DNA of 64,000 bases, taken from NCBI GenBank assembly GCA_050331395.1, contig JBHJGX010000037.1, positions 62,001-126,000 of the forward strand, in the 5' to 3' direction. The notes under the pieces are model-generated. The model did no database searches. It was not told where the DNA came from and saw nothing but the letters and a program-made list of their open reading frames with translations. Made by a program: the position numbers and the translations under genes. Numbering within the stretch: the stretch's first letter is position 1; every line of letters starts with the position of its first letter. Source of the DNA: Thermohalobaculum sp050331395. GTDB lineage: Bacteria; Pseudomonadota; Alphaproteobacteria; Rhodobacterales; Rhodobacteraceae. Of this stretch, positions 41,805 through 50,728 are shown one piece after another.

Positions 41805-43115
41805 ATGAAGACCGTTTCCGTTCTCGCGCTCGCCGCCGCCATCTCGGGCAGCGCCGCCGCAGCCGCGACCGAGGTCCAATTCTGGCACGCCATGGGCGGC
41901 CAGCTCGGCGAAATCACCGACAAGTTCGCCGCCGATTTCTCCGCCGCGTCCGAGGCCTGCACAGTAACCTCGACCTATAAAGGCAATTACACCGAGACGA
42001 TGACCCAGGCGATCGCCGCCTTCCGCGCCGGTGAACAGCCCCATATCGTCCAAGTCTTCGAAGTGGGCACTGCAACGATGATGGCTGCCGAGGGCGCCAT
42101 TTATCCGGTCGAAGATCTGATGACCGACACCGGCAAGCCCTTCGACCGCGACGCCTATCTGCCCGCGGTGATCTCGTACTACACGACGCCCGAAGGCAAG
42201 CTGCTCTCGCTGCCCTTCAACTCGTCTACGCCGGTGCTTTGGTACAACAAGACCAAGCTCGACGAGCTCGGCCTCGCGGTGCCGACCACCTGGGACGACG
42301 TCGTGACCGTCGCCGCAGCAGCGAAAGAGGCCGGCGTCGCGGCGCCCTTCTCGTTCGGCTGGCAGTCCTGGACGCAGATCGAGAACTATTCGGCCTGGCA
42401 CAACCTGCCGACCGGCACGCTCGAAAACGGTTTCGCCGGCCTCGGCACCGAGTTCACCTTTAACAATGAACACGTGGTCAACCACATCGACCGTATCCAG
42501 AAAATGGGCGAGCGCGGCGAGTTCGAATACGGCGGCCGTCGCGGCGACAGCCGGGCGCAATTTGTGAATGGCGACACGATCCTGTGGATCAACTCCTCGG
42601 CCTATTACGGTGGCTTCAAGTCGGACATCCAGGACTTTGAGTTCGGCCAGGCGATGTTGCCTCTCGATACCGCGGTCGCCGATGCGCCGCAGAACTCGAT
42701 CATCGGTGGCGCGACCCTCTGGGTGCTGCGCGGCCATGAGAACGAGGCGGAATATGCGTGCGTCGCCGATTTCCTCGCCTTCCTGTCGACCGCCGAGAAC
42801 CAGGCGTTCTGGCACCAGGAGACGGGCTATGTTCCGATCACCACGGCGGCCTACGAGCTGAGCCAGCAGCAGGGCTTCTACGAGACCGATCCGGGCACTG
42901 ACACCGCGATCAAGCAGCTCTCGCTGAACCCGCCGACCGAGAACTCGAAGGGTCTGCGCTACGGCAGCTTCGTCCAAGTCCGCGACATCATCAACGAAGA
43001 GCTCGAGGCCGCGTGGGCGGGTGACAAGACTGCGCAAGAAGCCCTCGACACCGCCGTCGAGCGCGGCAACGAGCTGCTTCGCCGCTTTGAGACCGCGAAC
43101 ACTGCCGGGAACTGA
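41805..43115 (+). CDS. ugpB: sn-glycerol-3-phosphate-type ABC transporter binding protein
   Basis: A 436-residue periplasmic binding protein (family 1). Signal peptide to about residue 20, then TEVQFWHAMGGQLGEI, the characteristic first strand of UgpB, LPFNSSTPVLWYNKTKLDELGL and the WGWQ-like FGWQSWTQIENYSAWHNLP. GAGGAGAGAG precedes the ATG. It heads a ugpB-A-(small gene)-E-C operon that should import glycerol-3-phosphate or its diesters. A strong stem-loop follows the stop, before ugpA. Related maltose- or sugar-type specificity cannot be excluded, but the motif set favours UgpB. Confidence 0.9.
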   Translation: MKTVSVLALAAAISGSAAAAATEVQFWHAMGGQLGEITDKFAADFSAASEACTVTSTYKGNYTETMTQAIAAFRAGEQPHIVQVFEVGTATMMAAEGAIYPVEDLMTDTGKPFDRDAYLPAVISYYTTPEGKLLSLPFNSSTPVLWYNKTKLDELGLAVPTTWDDVVTVAAAAKEAGVAAPFSFGWQSWTQIENYSAWHNLPTGTLENGFAGLGTEFTFNNEHVVNHIDRIQKMGERGEFEYGGRRGDSRAQFVNGDTILWINSSAYYGGFKSDIQDFEFGQAMLPLDTAVADAPQNSIIGGATLWVLRGHENEAEYACVADFLAFLSTAENQAFWHQETGYVPITTAAYELSQQQGFYETDPGTDTAIKQLSLNPPTENSKGLRYGSFVQVRDIINEELEAAWAGDKTAQEALDTAVERGNELLRRFETANTAGN

Positions 43116-43127
43116 TCCGGGCCGCGG

Positions 43128-43151
43128 GCGGAGGGGTCGCCCCCTCCGCCT
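43128..43151 (+). terminator. Intercistronic stem-loop between ugpB and ugpA
   Basis: A perfect ten-base GC-rich stem (GGCGGAGGGG/CCCCTCCGCC) with a four-base loop, followed by TTCTGCG. Placed between binding-protein and permease genes, it could act as a partial terminator or protect the upstream mRNA, so that more binding protein is made than permease. Confidence 0.65.
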
Positions 43152-43214
43152 TCTGCGTTGCAGAGCCGAACCGGCCGGGCTAGGGTCCGCCGGACCGCTG
43201 GCGAGGAGACGCCC

Positions 43215-44099
43215 ATGGCCACGCGCCGCACGCTCTTCCGGGGGACGCTGTTTCCCCTCCTCCTCGTTGCGCCGCAACTTGCAATCACGGCAATATTTTT
43301 CCTCTGGCCTGCCTATCAGGCGATGGAGCAAAGCTTTTTCATCGAGGATGCATTCGGCTTCTCGCGCCAGTTCGTTGCCTTTGAGAACTATGTCACCCTT
43401 TGGAACGACCCGCGCTATTTGCGCAGCTTCTGGTCCACGCTCGTCTTCTCGGCCTGCGTGACCGGGCTCGCGATGACGATCGCGCTCTTGCTGGCGCTCG
43501 CGGCGAACCGGGTGATCCAAGGGGCGCTCGCCTACCGATCCTTCCTCATCTGGCCCTATGCGGTCGCGCCAGCGCTGGCGGGCGTGATCTGGTACTTCCT
43601 ACTCAACCCGTCGGTCGGGATCTACGCGGCCTGGCTCGAGACCGCAGGGGTCGACTGGAACCATTATGTGAACGGGCAGCAAGCCCTCATCCTCGTCATC
43701 GCCGCCAGTGTTTGGAAACAGATCAGCTATAATTTCCTGTTCTTTCTGGCCGGGCTACAGTCGATCCCCCGCAGTCTGATCGAAGCGGCGGCGATCGACC
43801 GGGCCGGGCCCGTGCGACGTCTTTTCACGATTACCCTGCCTCTTCTGTCGCCGACGACGTTCTTTCTGCTGGTGGTGAACCTCGTCTATGCGTTCTTCGA
43901 CACCTTCGCGACGATCCACGCGACGACGAGCGGCGGGCCGGCGGATGCGACGTCGATCCTCGTCTACCGCGTCTATGCGACCGGCTTCATCGGCCAGGAC
44001 TACGGCTCTTCGGCCGCGCAGTCGGTGATCCTAATGGCGCTCGTGATCCTCCTGACCATGGCGCAATTCAAATATGTCGAGCGGAGGGTCGTCTATTGA
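43215..44099 (+). CDS. ugpA: Glycerol-3-phosphate-type ABC transporter permease
   Basis: A 294-residue inner-membrane permease with six hydrophobic segments. The cytoplasmic coupling loop EAAAIDRAGPVRRLFTITLPLLSPTTFF is the EAA motif contacting the ATPase. FLWPAYQAMEQSF and TTSGGPADATSILVYRVY are UgpA-like. The ATG at 43215 (GAGGAGA upstream) is preferred over an earlier in-frame start. The stop codon overlaps the TTG start of the next small gene. Confidence 0.9.
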   Translation: MATRRTLFRGTLFPLLLVAPQLAITAIFFLWPAYQAMEQSFFIEDAFGFSRQFVAFENYVTLWNDPRYLRSFWSTLVFSACVTGLAMTIALLLALAANRVIQGALAYRSFLIWPYAVAPALAGVIWYFLLNPSVGIYAAWLETAGVDWNHYVNGQQALILVIAASVWKQISYNFLFFLAGLQSIPRSLIEAAAIDRAGPVRRLFTITLPLLSPTTFFLLVVNLVYAFFDTFATIHATTSGGPADATSILVYRVYATGFIGQDYGSSAAQSVILMALVILLTMAQFKYVERRVVY

Positions 44100-44395
44100 C
44101 ACGGATCGCCGAGATCGCCGCCCTGCCCGACAACCAGCTGACCATGCTGTGCCGGCACGTGTTTCTGGGCGAACGGGCCGTGCGCTATGTCGAGCCGACC
44201 GAAGAGGGCATTCTCGCCGTCTCCTGCGGCGAGGACGACCATGGCGACGGGTCCGATGACTGGCTGACCGCAGGTTTCGGCACACTGGCCGCGCGGGACC
44301 CGTCCTTGCGCGCCTGCCCGCCAATCCCGCTCGGCCAGGCGGCCGAACGCGAGGCCGCCGACGCCCCCTGGAGCCTGACCGAGGTGGCGGAATGA
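44096..44395 (+). CDS. Unrecognised 99-residue protein inside the ugp operon
   Basis: A 99-residue soluble acidic protein beginning with TTG, whose codon overlaps the ugpA stop; GGAGGG stands seven bases before it, and its own stop overlaps the ugpE ATG (ATGA). It has no signal peptide or membrane segment. Three Cys occur, two in CRHVF and VSCGEDDHGDG, and a conserved-looking C-terminal run GFGTLAARDPSL. The two overlaps and the ribosome site make it very likely to be translated at a level tied to the permeases. I do not recognise the family with confidence; it vaguely resembles DUF2185-type proteins. Confidence 0.75.
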   Translation: MTRIAEIAALPDNQLTMLCRHVFLGERAVRYVEPTEEGILAVSCGEDDHGDGSDDWLTAGFGTLAARDPSLRACPPIPLGQAAEREAADAPWSLTEVAE

Positions 44396-45240
44396 TCGAG
44401 CGGCGGCCGATCCTCACCCTGCTCACCCATCTCGCGCTGATCTTCGGCGTCGCGGCGGTCTGCTTCCCGCTCTGGATGGCGCTCGTCGCTTCGACGCATG
44501 AGGGCACGCGGCTCTCCCAGGCGCCGCTGCCGCTCTGGTTCGGCGACCATGGGTGGGAGACCTATGCGACGCTCCTCGGCGAAGGGCAGCGCTCGGCCGG
44601 GACGATCAGCGTCGGCGCGATGATGCTCAACTCGCTCGTGATGGCCGTGGGGATCACCGCGGGCAAGATCGCGATCTCGCTGACCGCCGCCTATGCCATC
44701 GTCTTCTTTCGGTTTCCGTTCCGGATGCTGTCGTTTTGGCTGATCTTCGTGACGCTGATGCTACCCGTCGAAGTGCGGATCCTGCCGACATTCGATGTGG
44801 CCGCGCGGCTCGATCTCCTGAACTCGTACCAAGGACTGATCCTGCCGCTCATCGCCTCGGCAACTGCCACCTTCCTGTTCCGCCAAGTTTTCCTTACGAT
44901 CCCAGACGAATTGGTCGAAGCGGCAAAAATCGACGGCGCAGGCCCACAGCGGTTTTTCTTTGACATACTGCTTCCACTCAGCCGGACGAATATCGCAGCT
45001 CTGACGATCATTCTGTTTATTTACGGATGGAACCAATATCTCTGGCCCCTCTTGGTCACCACGAATGCGGATTACACAACCGTGGTCATCGGCATTCAGC
45101 GGATGGTGAATTCGGGCGAGGCGCTGCCCGTTTGGCACGAGATCATGGGGACGGCGGTGCTCGCCATGCTGCCGCCGGTGATCGTCGTCCTCGCGATGCA
45201 AAAGCTTTTTGTCAAAGGTCTGACGGAGCGAGAGAAATGA
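44392..45240 (+). CDS. ugpE: Glycerol-3-phosphate-type ABC transporter permease
   Basis: A 282-residue permease with six hydrophobic segments. The EAA loop reads ELVEAAKIDGAGPQRFFFDILLPLSRTNIAA, and MLPVEVRILPTFDVAARLDLLNSYQGLILPL is the conserved UgpE/MalG segment. The start overlaps the small gene (ATGA). The part coding for the C-terminal half (from about 44880) uses more A/T at third positions than its neighbours. It pairs with UgpA to form the channel. Confidence 0.9.
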   Translation: MIERRPILTLLTHLALIFGVAAVCFPLWMALVASTHEGTRLSQAPLPLWFGDHGWETYATLLGEGQRSAGTISVGAMMLNSLVMAVGITAGKIAISLTAAYAIVFFRFPFRMLSFWLIFVTLMLPVEVRILPTFDVAARLDLLNSYQGLILPLIASATATFLFRQVFLTIPDELVEAAKIDGAGPQRFFFDILLPLSRTNIAALTIILFIYGWNQYLWPLLVTTNADYTTVVIGIQRMVNSGEALPVWHEIMGTAVLAMLPPVIVVLAMQKLFVKGLTEREK

Positions 45241-45262
45241 GCGCAGCACCGGGGGGCCGCCG

Positions 45263-46330
45263 ATGGCACGGGTAACGCTCGAAGGCGTGCGGAAGGTCTA
45301 TCGCGGCGGGGTCGAGGCGGTCCGCGGGGTCGATCTGGAGATCGCGGACGGCGAATTCGTGGTGATCGTCGGCCCGTCGGGCTGCGGAAAATCCACGCTT
45401 CTGCGGATGATCGCGGGGCTCGAGAGCATCACCGAAGGCGCGCTTCTGATCGACGGCATGCGCGTCAACCGCCTCGAGCCCGGCGAGCGCGACATCGCCA
45501 TGGTCTTCCAGAACTACGCGCTCTATCCGCATATGACCGTGTTCGAAAACTTGGCCTACGGGCTTCGGAACCGGGGCGAGCCGCGGGGGCGGATCCGCAC
45601 GAAAGTCCACGAAACCGCCGAAACGCTCGGCCTCGTCGCGCTCTTGAACCGCCGGCCTCGCGAGCTTTCGGGCGGCCAGCGACAGCGCGTCGCCATGGGC
45701 CGGGCGATCGTCCGCAGCCCCAAACTCTTCCTCTTCGACGAGCCGCTCTCGAACCTCGACGCAAAACTGCGGATCCAGATGCGCCTCGAGATCAAGCGCC
45801 TGCAAAAAAACCTCGGCATCACCGCGCTTTACGTCACCCATGACCAAGTGGAGGCAATGACGCTCGCCGATCGGTTGGTCGCCATGCAGGACGGCCGCGT
45901 CGAGCAGGTCGGCCGGCCAACCGACATCTACGACCGGCCAGAGACGCGGTTCGTCGCGGGCTTCATCGGTACGCCGCCGATGAATTTCCTCCCCTGCCAG
46001 GTCAAGGGCGGCGCGGCCTGGTTTGGCGATGTGGGCTTTGCGCATCTCGACCGGCCGGACGGGACCGCGCTCGAGATCGGCCTCAGGCCCGAACACCTTC
46101 ACCTCAAAGCCGTGAGCGAGAGCCCGCTCGGCGGCGTCGTCGAGGCGATCGAGCATTTGGGCTCGGACGTGTTCGTGCATGTGGGCGTCACCCGCGACGC
46201 GGAGCCGCACCGCCTGGTGATCCGGGCGAGCCCCGAGGACGTGCCCGACGAAGGCGCCGCCGTTGGCATCGACATCACCGCCGGCAAGATGGCGTTCTTC
46301 GCCGAAGACGGGCAACGGGTCGGACCCTGA
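45263..46330 (+). CDS. ugpC: Glycerol-3-phosphate-type ABC transporter ATPase
   Basis: A 355-residue ATPase of the MalK/UgpC group. Walker A is GPSGCGKST (about 37-45), the signature LSGGQRQR is followed by Walker B LFLFDEPLSNLD, and the switch His is in VTHDQVEAM. The C-terminal third is the TOBE regulatory domain (LRPEHLHL), as in ATPases that power sugar-type importers. It is 22 bases after ugpE and closes the transporter operon. It could energise other importers too, as MalK-type ATPases sometimes do. Confidence 0.92.
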   Translation: MARVTLEGVRKVYRGGVEAVRGVDLEIADGEFVVIVGPSGCGKSTLLRMIAGLESITEGALLIDGMRVNRLEPGERDIAMVFQNYALYPHMTVFENLAYGLRNRGEPRGRIRTKVHETAETLGLVALLNRRPRELSGGQRQRVAMGRAIVRSPKLFLFDEPLSNLDAKLRIQMRLEIKRLQKNLGITALYVTHDQVEAMTLADRLVAMQDGRVEQVGRPTDIYDRPETRFVAGFIGTPPMNFLPCQVKGGAAWFGDVGFAHLDRPDGTALEIGLRPEHLHLKAVSESPLGGVVEAIEHLGSDVFVHVGVTRDAEPHRLVIRASPEDVPDEGAAVGIDITAGKMAFFAEDGQRVGP

Positions 46331-46414
46331 GCGCGAGGCCGCCGGTCGCCACGGCCCACGGGTTTGACAGCGCGCTGCGACCGGGCTTCTCTCTTACCGA
46401 TAGGCGGAGGCGAG

Positions 46415-47569
46415 ATGACCGAGTTCCGTTTCGAGACGACACCTCTCATCCTCTCGGGGCCGGGGCGGACCCGTGAGATCGGCGCACTGATGGCCGCCCG
46501 GGGCTGCCGGCGGGTGGTCCTCGTCACCGATCCGGGCGTGCATGCGGCCGGGCTGACCGCGCCTGCGCGCGACGGGCTTGCCGAGGCGGGTGTGTCGGCG
46601 ATGGTTTGGACAGATGTCGAGGCCGACCCGCCGGAGGCAAAGGTGCTGGCCGCGGTCGAAGCGGCCCGGGCCGAGGCGGTCGACGGTGTCGTGTCGGTGG
46701 GGGGCGGCTCGCCGATGGATACCGCAAAGCTCGTCGCCGTGCTGCTCGCCGGGGATCAGCCGCTCTCGGACATCTATGGCGTCGGGCGCGTGGCGGGTGG
46801 GCGGCTGCCGCTCGTCCTTGCACCGACGACCGCGGGGACAGGGTCTGAGGTCACGCCCATCGCCATCGTAACGACGGGCGCGGCCGAGAAGAAAGGCGTG
46901 GTCGCCCCGGCGCTTCTGCCAGACGCCGCGGTCCTCGATGCGGCGCTCACCACTGGCCTGCCGGCCCCCGTCACAGCCGCCACCGGCATCGACGCAATGG
47001 TGCACGCGATCGAGGCGTTCACCTCGCGCCACCGGAAGAACCCGCTATCCGACTGCCTCGCCCGCGAGGCGCTGCGGCGGCTCGCCGGACATATTCGCCG
47101 GGTCGGCACCCACCCCGACGACCTCGAAGCGCGCGGCGAAATGTTGATGGGAAGCCTCCTCGCCGGAATGGCCTTCGCCAACGCGCCGGTCGCGGCGGTA
47201 CACGCGCTCGCCTACCCGCTCGGGGGGCATTTCAAACTGCCGCATGGGCTCTCGAACGCCCTCGTCCTGCCGCATGTGCTGGAATTCAATCGCGAGGCGG
47301 CCACGGCCGCCTATGCCGAGCTTGCGCCGCTCGTCTTCCCGGAGCTTGCCGCCCACGATCCGGAGATGCGGGTGACCGGTCTCATCGAAGGGCTTGCGGC
47401 ATTGGGGCCAGAACTCGGCCTCGACACCCGGCTCACAGCTCATGGCATCGCGCGCAGCCATCTGCCGATGCTGGCCGAGGACGCCATGAAGCAGGAGCGC
47501 CTCCTCGTGAACAACCCGCGCGAGATGACGCGCGAAGCGGCGGAACAGATCTATGCGGCCGCACTCTAG
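46415..47569 (+). CDS. Iron-containing (group III) alcohol dehydrogenase
   Basis: A 384-residue NAD(P)-dependent dehydrogenase. The nucleotide motif GGGSPMD is at 97-103, and all four metal ligands are present: Asp193, His197, His263 and His277, in GIDAMVHAIEAF and HALAYPLGGHFKLPHGLSNAL. The ATG at 46415 follows GGAGG. It lies 84 bases after ugpC and may be read with the transporter, in which case it could act on a three-carbon alcohol or aldehyde; that link is inference. FucO, 1,3-propanediol and maleylacetate-reductase-like specificities cannot be separated. Confidence 0.88.
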   Translation: MTEFRFETTPLILSGPGRTREIGALMAARGCRRVVLVTDPGVHAAGLTAPARDGLAEAGVSAMVWTDVEADPPEAKVLAAVEAARAEAVDGVVSVGGGSPMDTAKLVAVLLAGDQPLSDIYGVGRVAGGRLPLVLAPTTAGTGSEVTPIAIVTTGAAEKKGVVAPALLPDAAVLDAALTTGLPAPVTAATGIDAMVHAIEAFTSRHRKNPLSDCLAREALRRLAGHIRRVGTHPDDLEARGEMLMGSLLAGMAFANAPVAAVHALAYPLGGHFKLPHGLSNALVLPHVLEFNREAATAAYAELAPLVFPELAAHDPEMRVTGLIEGLAALGPELGLDTRLTAHGIARSHLPMLAEDAMKQERLLVNNPREMTREAAEQIYAAAL

Positions 47570-47895
47570 AAGACCGACCGATACGGGATGTGTCCGATTT
47601 GCGACCCCTATGTCGCGGCTTTCCTGCGGGATGCGCAGGGGGGTGACGATCTCGGTCTCGCCCGACGATCGCCGGCTGGGTCGTGCCGCTGGGGTCGGTC
47701 GCCGCGTCGAGCGGATTTAAGAAGATCGGCGTGCCCGCCCGGTTCGGGCCCCCCAACGCGATGCCGCCGTTGTCGAGCCCGAAATCGATCTCCAAGCCGA
47801 TGATGTCGGCCTCGGCACGCTGGTTGGCGATCTTCCAGGCGCTGGCGTCGGCGGTGCCGGCGGCGGGACCGGGCCTAAGCGGGGCGGCTCAAAGG
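47570..47895 (-). pseudogene. Frameshifted remnant of an unknown gene
   Basis: On the minus strand one frame encodes ASAWKIANQRAEADIIGLEI followed by DFGLDNGGIALGG and PIFLNPLDAATDPSG, and a second frame continues with SGETEIVTPLRIPQESRDIG and VANRTHPVSVGLL. Both pieces look like protein, and neither has a start or complete length, so a decayed gene is the simplest reading. The family is not recognised. Confidence 0.45.
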
Positions 47896-48033
47896 CCCTG
47901 CGCGTGGCGTGCTTTCCGTTGAAAAAGCTTGCCGTCTGGCGCTCCTTCTGCTCTACGGCCTGCCCGCCGGGGCTGCCGGGTGGGGCTGAGGGGGCGTCGG
48001 CCTGTAGCCACGCCGAGATAAGGGGATACGATT

Positions 48034-48606
48034 ATGAGCATGTTCGATACAATCCGCGCCAACCTTGCCGGGCTGGCTGCCGCGGCCTGTCTCACCCTTG
48101 GCGCAGGGTCGGCCGGCGCGGCCACTGTGCAGGTGACCCTCGACTTCGGTAGCACGACGGGGCCTGTCTCCAGCCCGTATATCGAAGACGGGTTCGAGCT
48201 CGCGGGCAACGCGCTGTTTCTGTCCTCGGTTGGAAATCCGTTTCCGGCGATCGGCCTCGATGCCCTTACTCCATCGCTGACTCTGACCCGGACAGGTGGC
48301 GGCCTGTTTTCGCTAGTCAGCTTTCAGTACAGCTGCGACGGCGGGCCATGCGATTTCCGTGTCGGCAACACGCCGATCACATCCGGTTCATCGGGAGACA
48401 TCGATTTCGCCACGATCTCCCCGGCGGGCTTCTCGGACGTTACTTCGGTGGTCTTCGCGACGTCGTCGACCAACCTTCACCGGCTCGACAACATCGTGCT
48501 GAGTTTTGACGACATGGCGGCGGTGCCGCTGCCGGCGGGTCTGCCGCTGTTGCTGGCGGGGCTCGGCGGGCTGGCGCTGGCGGCGCGGCGGCGGCACCGG
48601 GCCTAG
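48034..48606 (+). CDS. VPLPA-CTERM secreted protein
   Basis: A 190-residue envelope protein with signal peptide (about 1-29, GSAGA-ATV), a beta-sandwich-like domain (VTLDFGSTTGPVSSPYIEDGF, with a CDGGPC pair that could form a disulfide), and the tail AVPLPAGLPLLLAGLGGLALAARRRHRA, a textbook VPLPA motif, helix and basic end. AAGGGG precedes the ATG. It lies between a decayed gene and a broken transposase, so it may belong to a recently rearranged patch. Confidence 0.88.
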   Translation: MSMFDTIRANLAGLAAAACLTLGAGSAGAATVQVTLDFGSTTGPVSSPYIEDGFELAGNALFLSSVGNPFPAIGLDALTPSLTLTRTGGGLFSLVSFQYSCDGGPCDFRVGNTPITSGSSGDIDFATISPAGFSDVTSVVFATSSTNLHRLDNIVLSFDDMAAVPLPAGLPLLLAGLGGLALAARRRHRA

Positions 48607-48649
48607 GTCATTAACTCAGAGAGGGGTTCCGTTTCGACCAGCGATCTGA

Positions 48650-49503
48650 CTTCACGCTCCTCGAGGAGGAGCGCCAACGTCGGTACGCCGCCGCTACGAG
48701 CTGACCGATTTCGAGTGGTCGATCATCGAACCCTTGTTGCCCAACAAACCGCGCGGGGTGCCTCGGGTCGATGACCGCAAGGTGCTGAACGGGATCGACT
48801 GGTGGCTGCGCACGGGCTCGCCCTGGGCCGAGATCCCCGAGCGCTACGGGCCGCCGACCACATGCGACAACCGGTTCGCGCGCTGGCGGACGCTCGGCGT
48901 CGGGGACCGGGTCTTCGACGCGATCACGGCCGCCTATGTCGGCGATCTGCAGATGATCGACCGCTCTTCCATCAGGGTCCACCAGCACGCAGCCAACGGC
49001 TGAAAAGGGGGGGGCGCGGCGGACACCGCCCCGGGATGTCAGCCTGACGCCCGATGCATGGGGCGCTCGCGGGGCGGCCTGACGACCAAGATCCACGTGA
49101 TGATGGATGCGGAAGGCCGGCCGATCACCCTCGCGCTCACGCCCGGCAAGGCGCATGATGGCCGATCCGCTGCGCCGCTGCTCGGGACGATCGGCGAGGG
49201 CGATATCCTGCTCGCCGACCGCGCCTGACGGGCGCCGATTGCCTCCGCGACGCCGTCGCCGCCCGGGGCGGATGGGCCAACATCAAGCCGATGCCGGCGC
49301 GCAAGCGCATCCCAAGCTTCAGCCCGGTCCTCTACCGGTACCGCAACCTCGCCGAGCCAAGCATCGCGCGCGCCGCTTCGCGACGTCTTCAACAGGATCA
49401 AGCGCTACCGCGCCATCGCCACCCGTTTCGAGAAGCACGCCGACAACTACCTCGCCCTCGTCAAACTCACCGCCACCCAGATCCGGCTTCGCGGTCATGA
49501 GCC
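48650..49503 (+). pseudogene. Degenerate IS5-family transposase
   Basis: Successive frames encode recognisable pieces of one transposase: RRRYELTDFEWSIIEPLLPN, WWLRTGSPWAEIPERYGPP and MIDRSSIRVHQHAANG (first catalytic Asp), then after a stop and frameshifts RGGLTTKIHVMMDAEGRP, ALTPGKAHDGRSAAPLL, and finally FNRIKRYRAIATRFEKHADN. At least one stop (about 49001) and three frame changes break it. No clear terminal inverted repeats or target duplication remain. It is inactive. Confidence 0.85.
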
Positions 49504-49708
49504 GGTGACCGAGAAGGCGATGCAATCGGCTCATTTGCATAACGGGCCAAGCCCTCGCGCCGAGGCATGCGTTCTGTCGCGATAGGGGGGCCAAACGCAC
49601 GACGGCCCGGCGGGCGTCGGCGTGGGCAGCGCAAGATCTTTCCCCGCCGGCGTGACGTCCCCGTAGCCGATTATGCATGGTCACGTTGTCGGTGCATTGG
49701 CCCACCGG
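49504..49708. other. Non-coding segment with facing imperfect repeats
   Basis: A 200-base stretch between the broken transposase and the esterase gene. ATGCAATCGGCT (49520-49531) and AGCCGATTATGCAT (49665-49678) are facing, imperfect inverted copies. They may be remains of the mobile element's edge. No gene is seen. Confidence 0.4.
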
Positions 49709-50527
49709 TTAGCCCTCGTGCCTTTCCGAGAGACCGAGCCAGGTCGCAACAATCGGCGCCTCCGGGTCACGAAGACCGTCGATGACCGTAAAATGGTCCT
49801 TGCCCGGGCGCTCCACGAAGCGGGTGTCAAGGCCGAGCCCTCCCCAAACCTCAGCGAGGACACGCGACTGCCGGCGAAGTTCGGTCAGTTCCTCGCCTCC
49901 GACCCAGGCCGTCACCGGGACCTCGATCGCAGGTTCGAGCAAAGCGGGGCTCTCGGCGCGGGCAGTCGCAAGCTCGAGGCGCAGCACGTCGTTCATCGGC
50001 GTCCGGAGGAGGGGTCGGAGATCATGGAGGCCGCTGATCGAGAGGACCCCCGCCACCCGCGCGCGGACGGGTTCGGGCAGCACCGCGCCGCAGATCGCGC
50101 GCGCCGCCAGATGACCCCCCGCAGAATGCCCCGCCAGCCGGATCGATCCCGCGACACGATCCGCCGCCGCTGCGATCGCTTGACCGATCTCGATCGAGAT
50201 CGCGCTCACCTGCGCGTCTGGGCAGAGCGTGTAACCCGGCATTGCCACGGACCATCCCCGACCGAGAGCCCCTGCCGCAAAATGCGAGAAGAGCTCGGGC
50301 GCGTTTCGTTGCCAATAGCCCCCATGAACAAAGACCGCGAGCCCGCGCGCGGCACCCAGGGGGTGGAACAGATCGACGATTTGCCGCGTGCCCAAGCCAT
50401 AGGCGATCCGCTCCGCCCGCGTGCCAAGCGTGTCGCGAAATGCCGCCGCATCCTCGGCCCAGCGCCCCGGCAGCGCCTCCGCCCCAGATACAGCGCGGCG
50501 ATTGTCATAGGCGGTTTCCCAATTCAC
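49709..50527 (-). CDS. Alpha/beta hydrolase (arylformamidase/esterase type)
   Basis: A 272-residue soluble hydrolase. The oxyanion motif HGGYW is at 68-72, the nucleophile Ser135 in GHSAGG, and a likely catalytic His in GKDHFTVIDGL near the C-terminus. HGGYW rather than HGGG places it near kynurenine formamidases and related esterases. The GTG start at 50527 stands behind GAGGAGACCTCCC; the frame remains open far upstream, but that part is antisense to the binding-protein gene. It is divergent from the liv-type binding protein. No tryptophan pathway genes are nearby, so the substrate is open. Confidence 0.83.
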   Translation of the reverse strand: MNWETAYDNRRAVSGAEALPGRWAEDAAAFRDTLGTRAERIAYGLGTRQIVDLFHPLGAARGLAVFVHGGYWQRNAPELFSHFAAGALGRGWSVAMPGYTLCPDAQVSAISIEIGQAIAAAADRVAGSIRLAGHSAGGHLAARAICGAVLPEPVRARVAGVLSISGLHDLRPLLRTPMNDVLRLELATARAESPALLEPAIEVPVTAWVGGEELTELRRQSRVLAEVWGGLGLDTRFVERPGKDHFTVIDGLRDPEAPIVATWLGLSERHEG

Positions 50528-50728
50528 GGGAGGTCTCCTCGTTCCGGCCCAGCGCCGTCCGACGGCCGGGTGACGCTCTGCGCAGTCTGACGAAACGCAG
50601 CCGGGCGGTAAACGCCCGATGGGCTGGGCAGGGCGTCGCCCAAGGACTGGAAATCGAGCCGACTTTCTGGTCACCTCTACCTTGAGCGTCGTATCGCTCT
50701 TAACATCCCAAAGCCGAGGACGTCGCTC

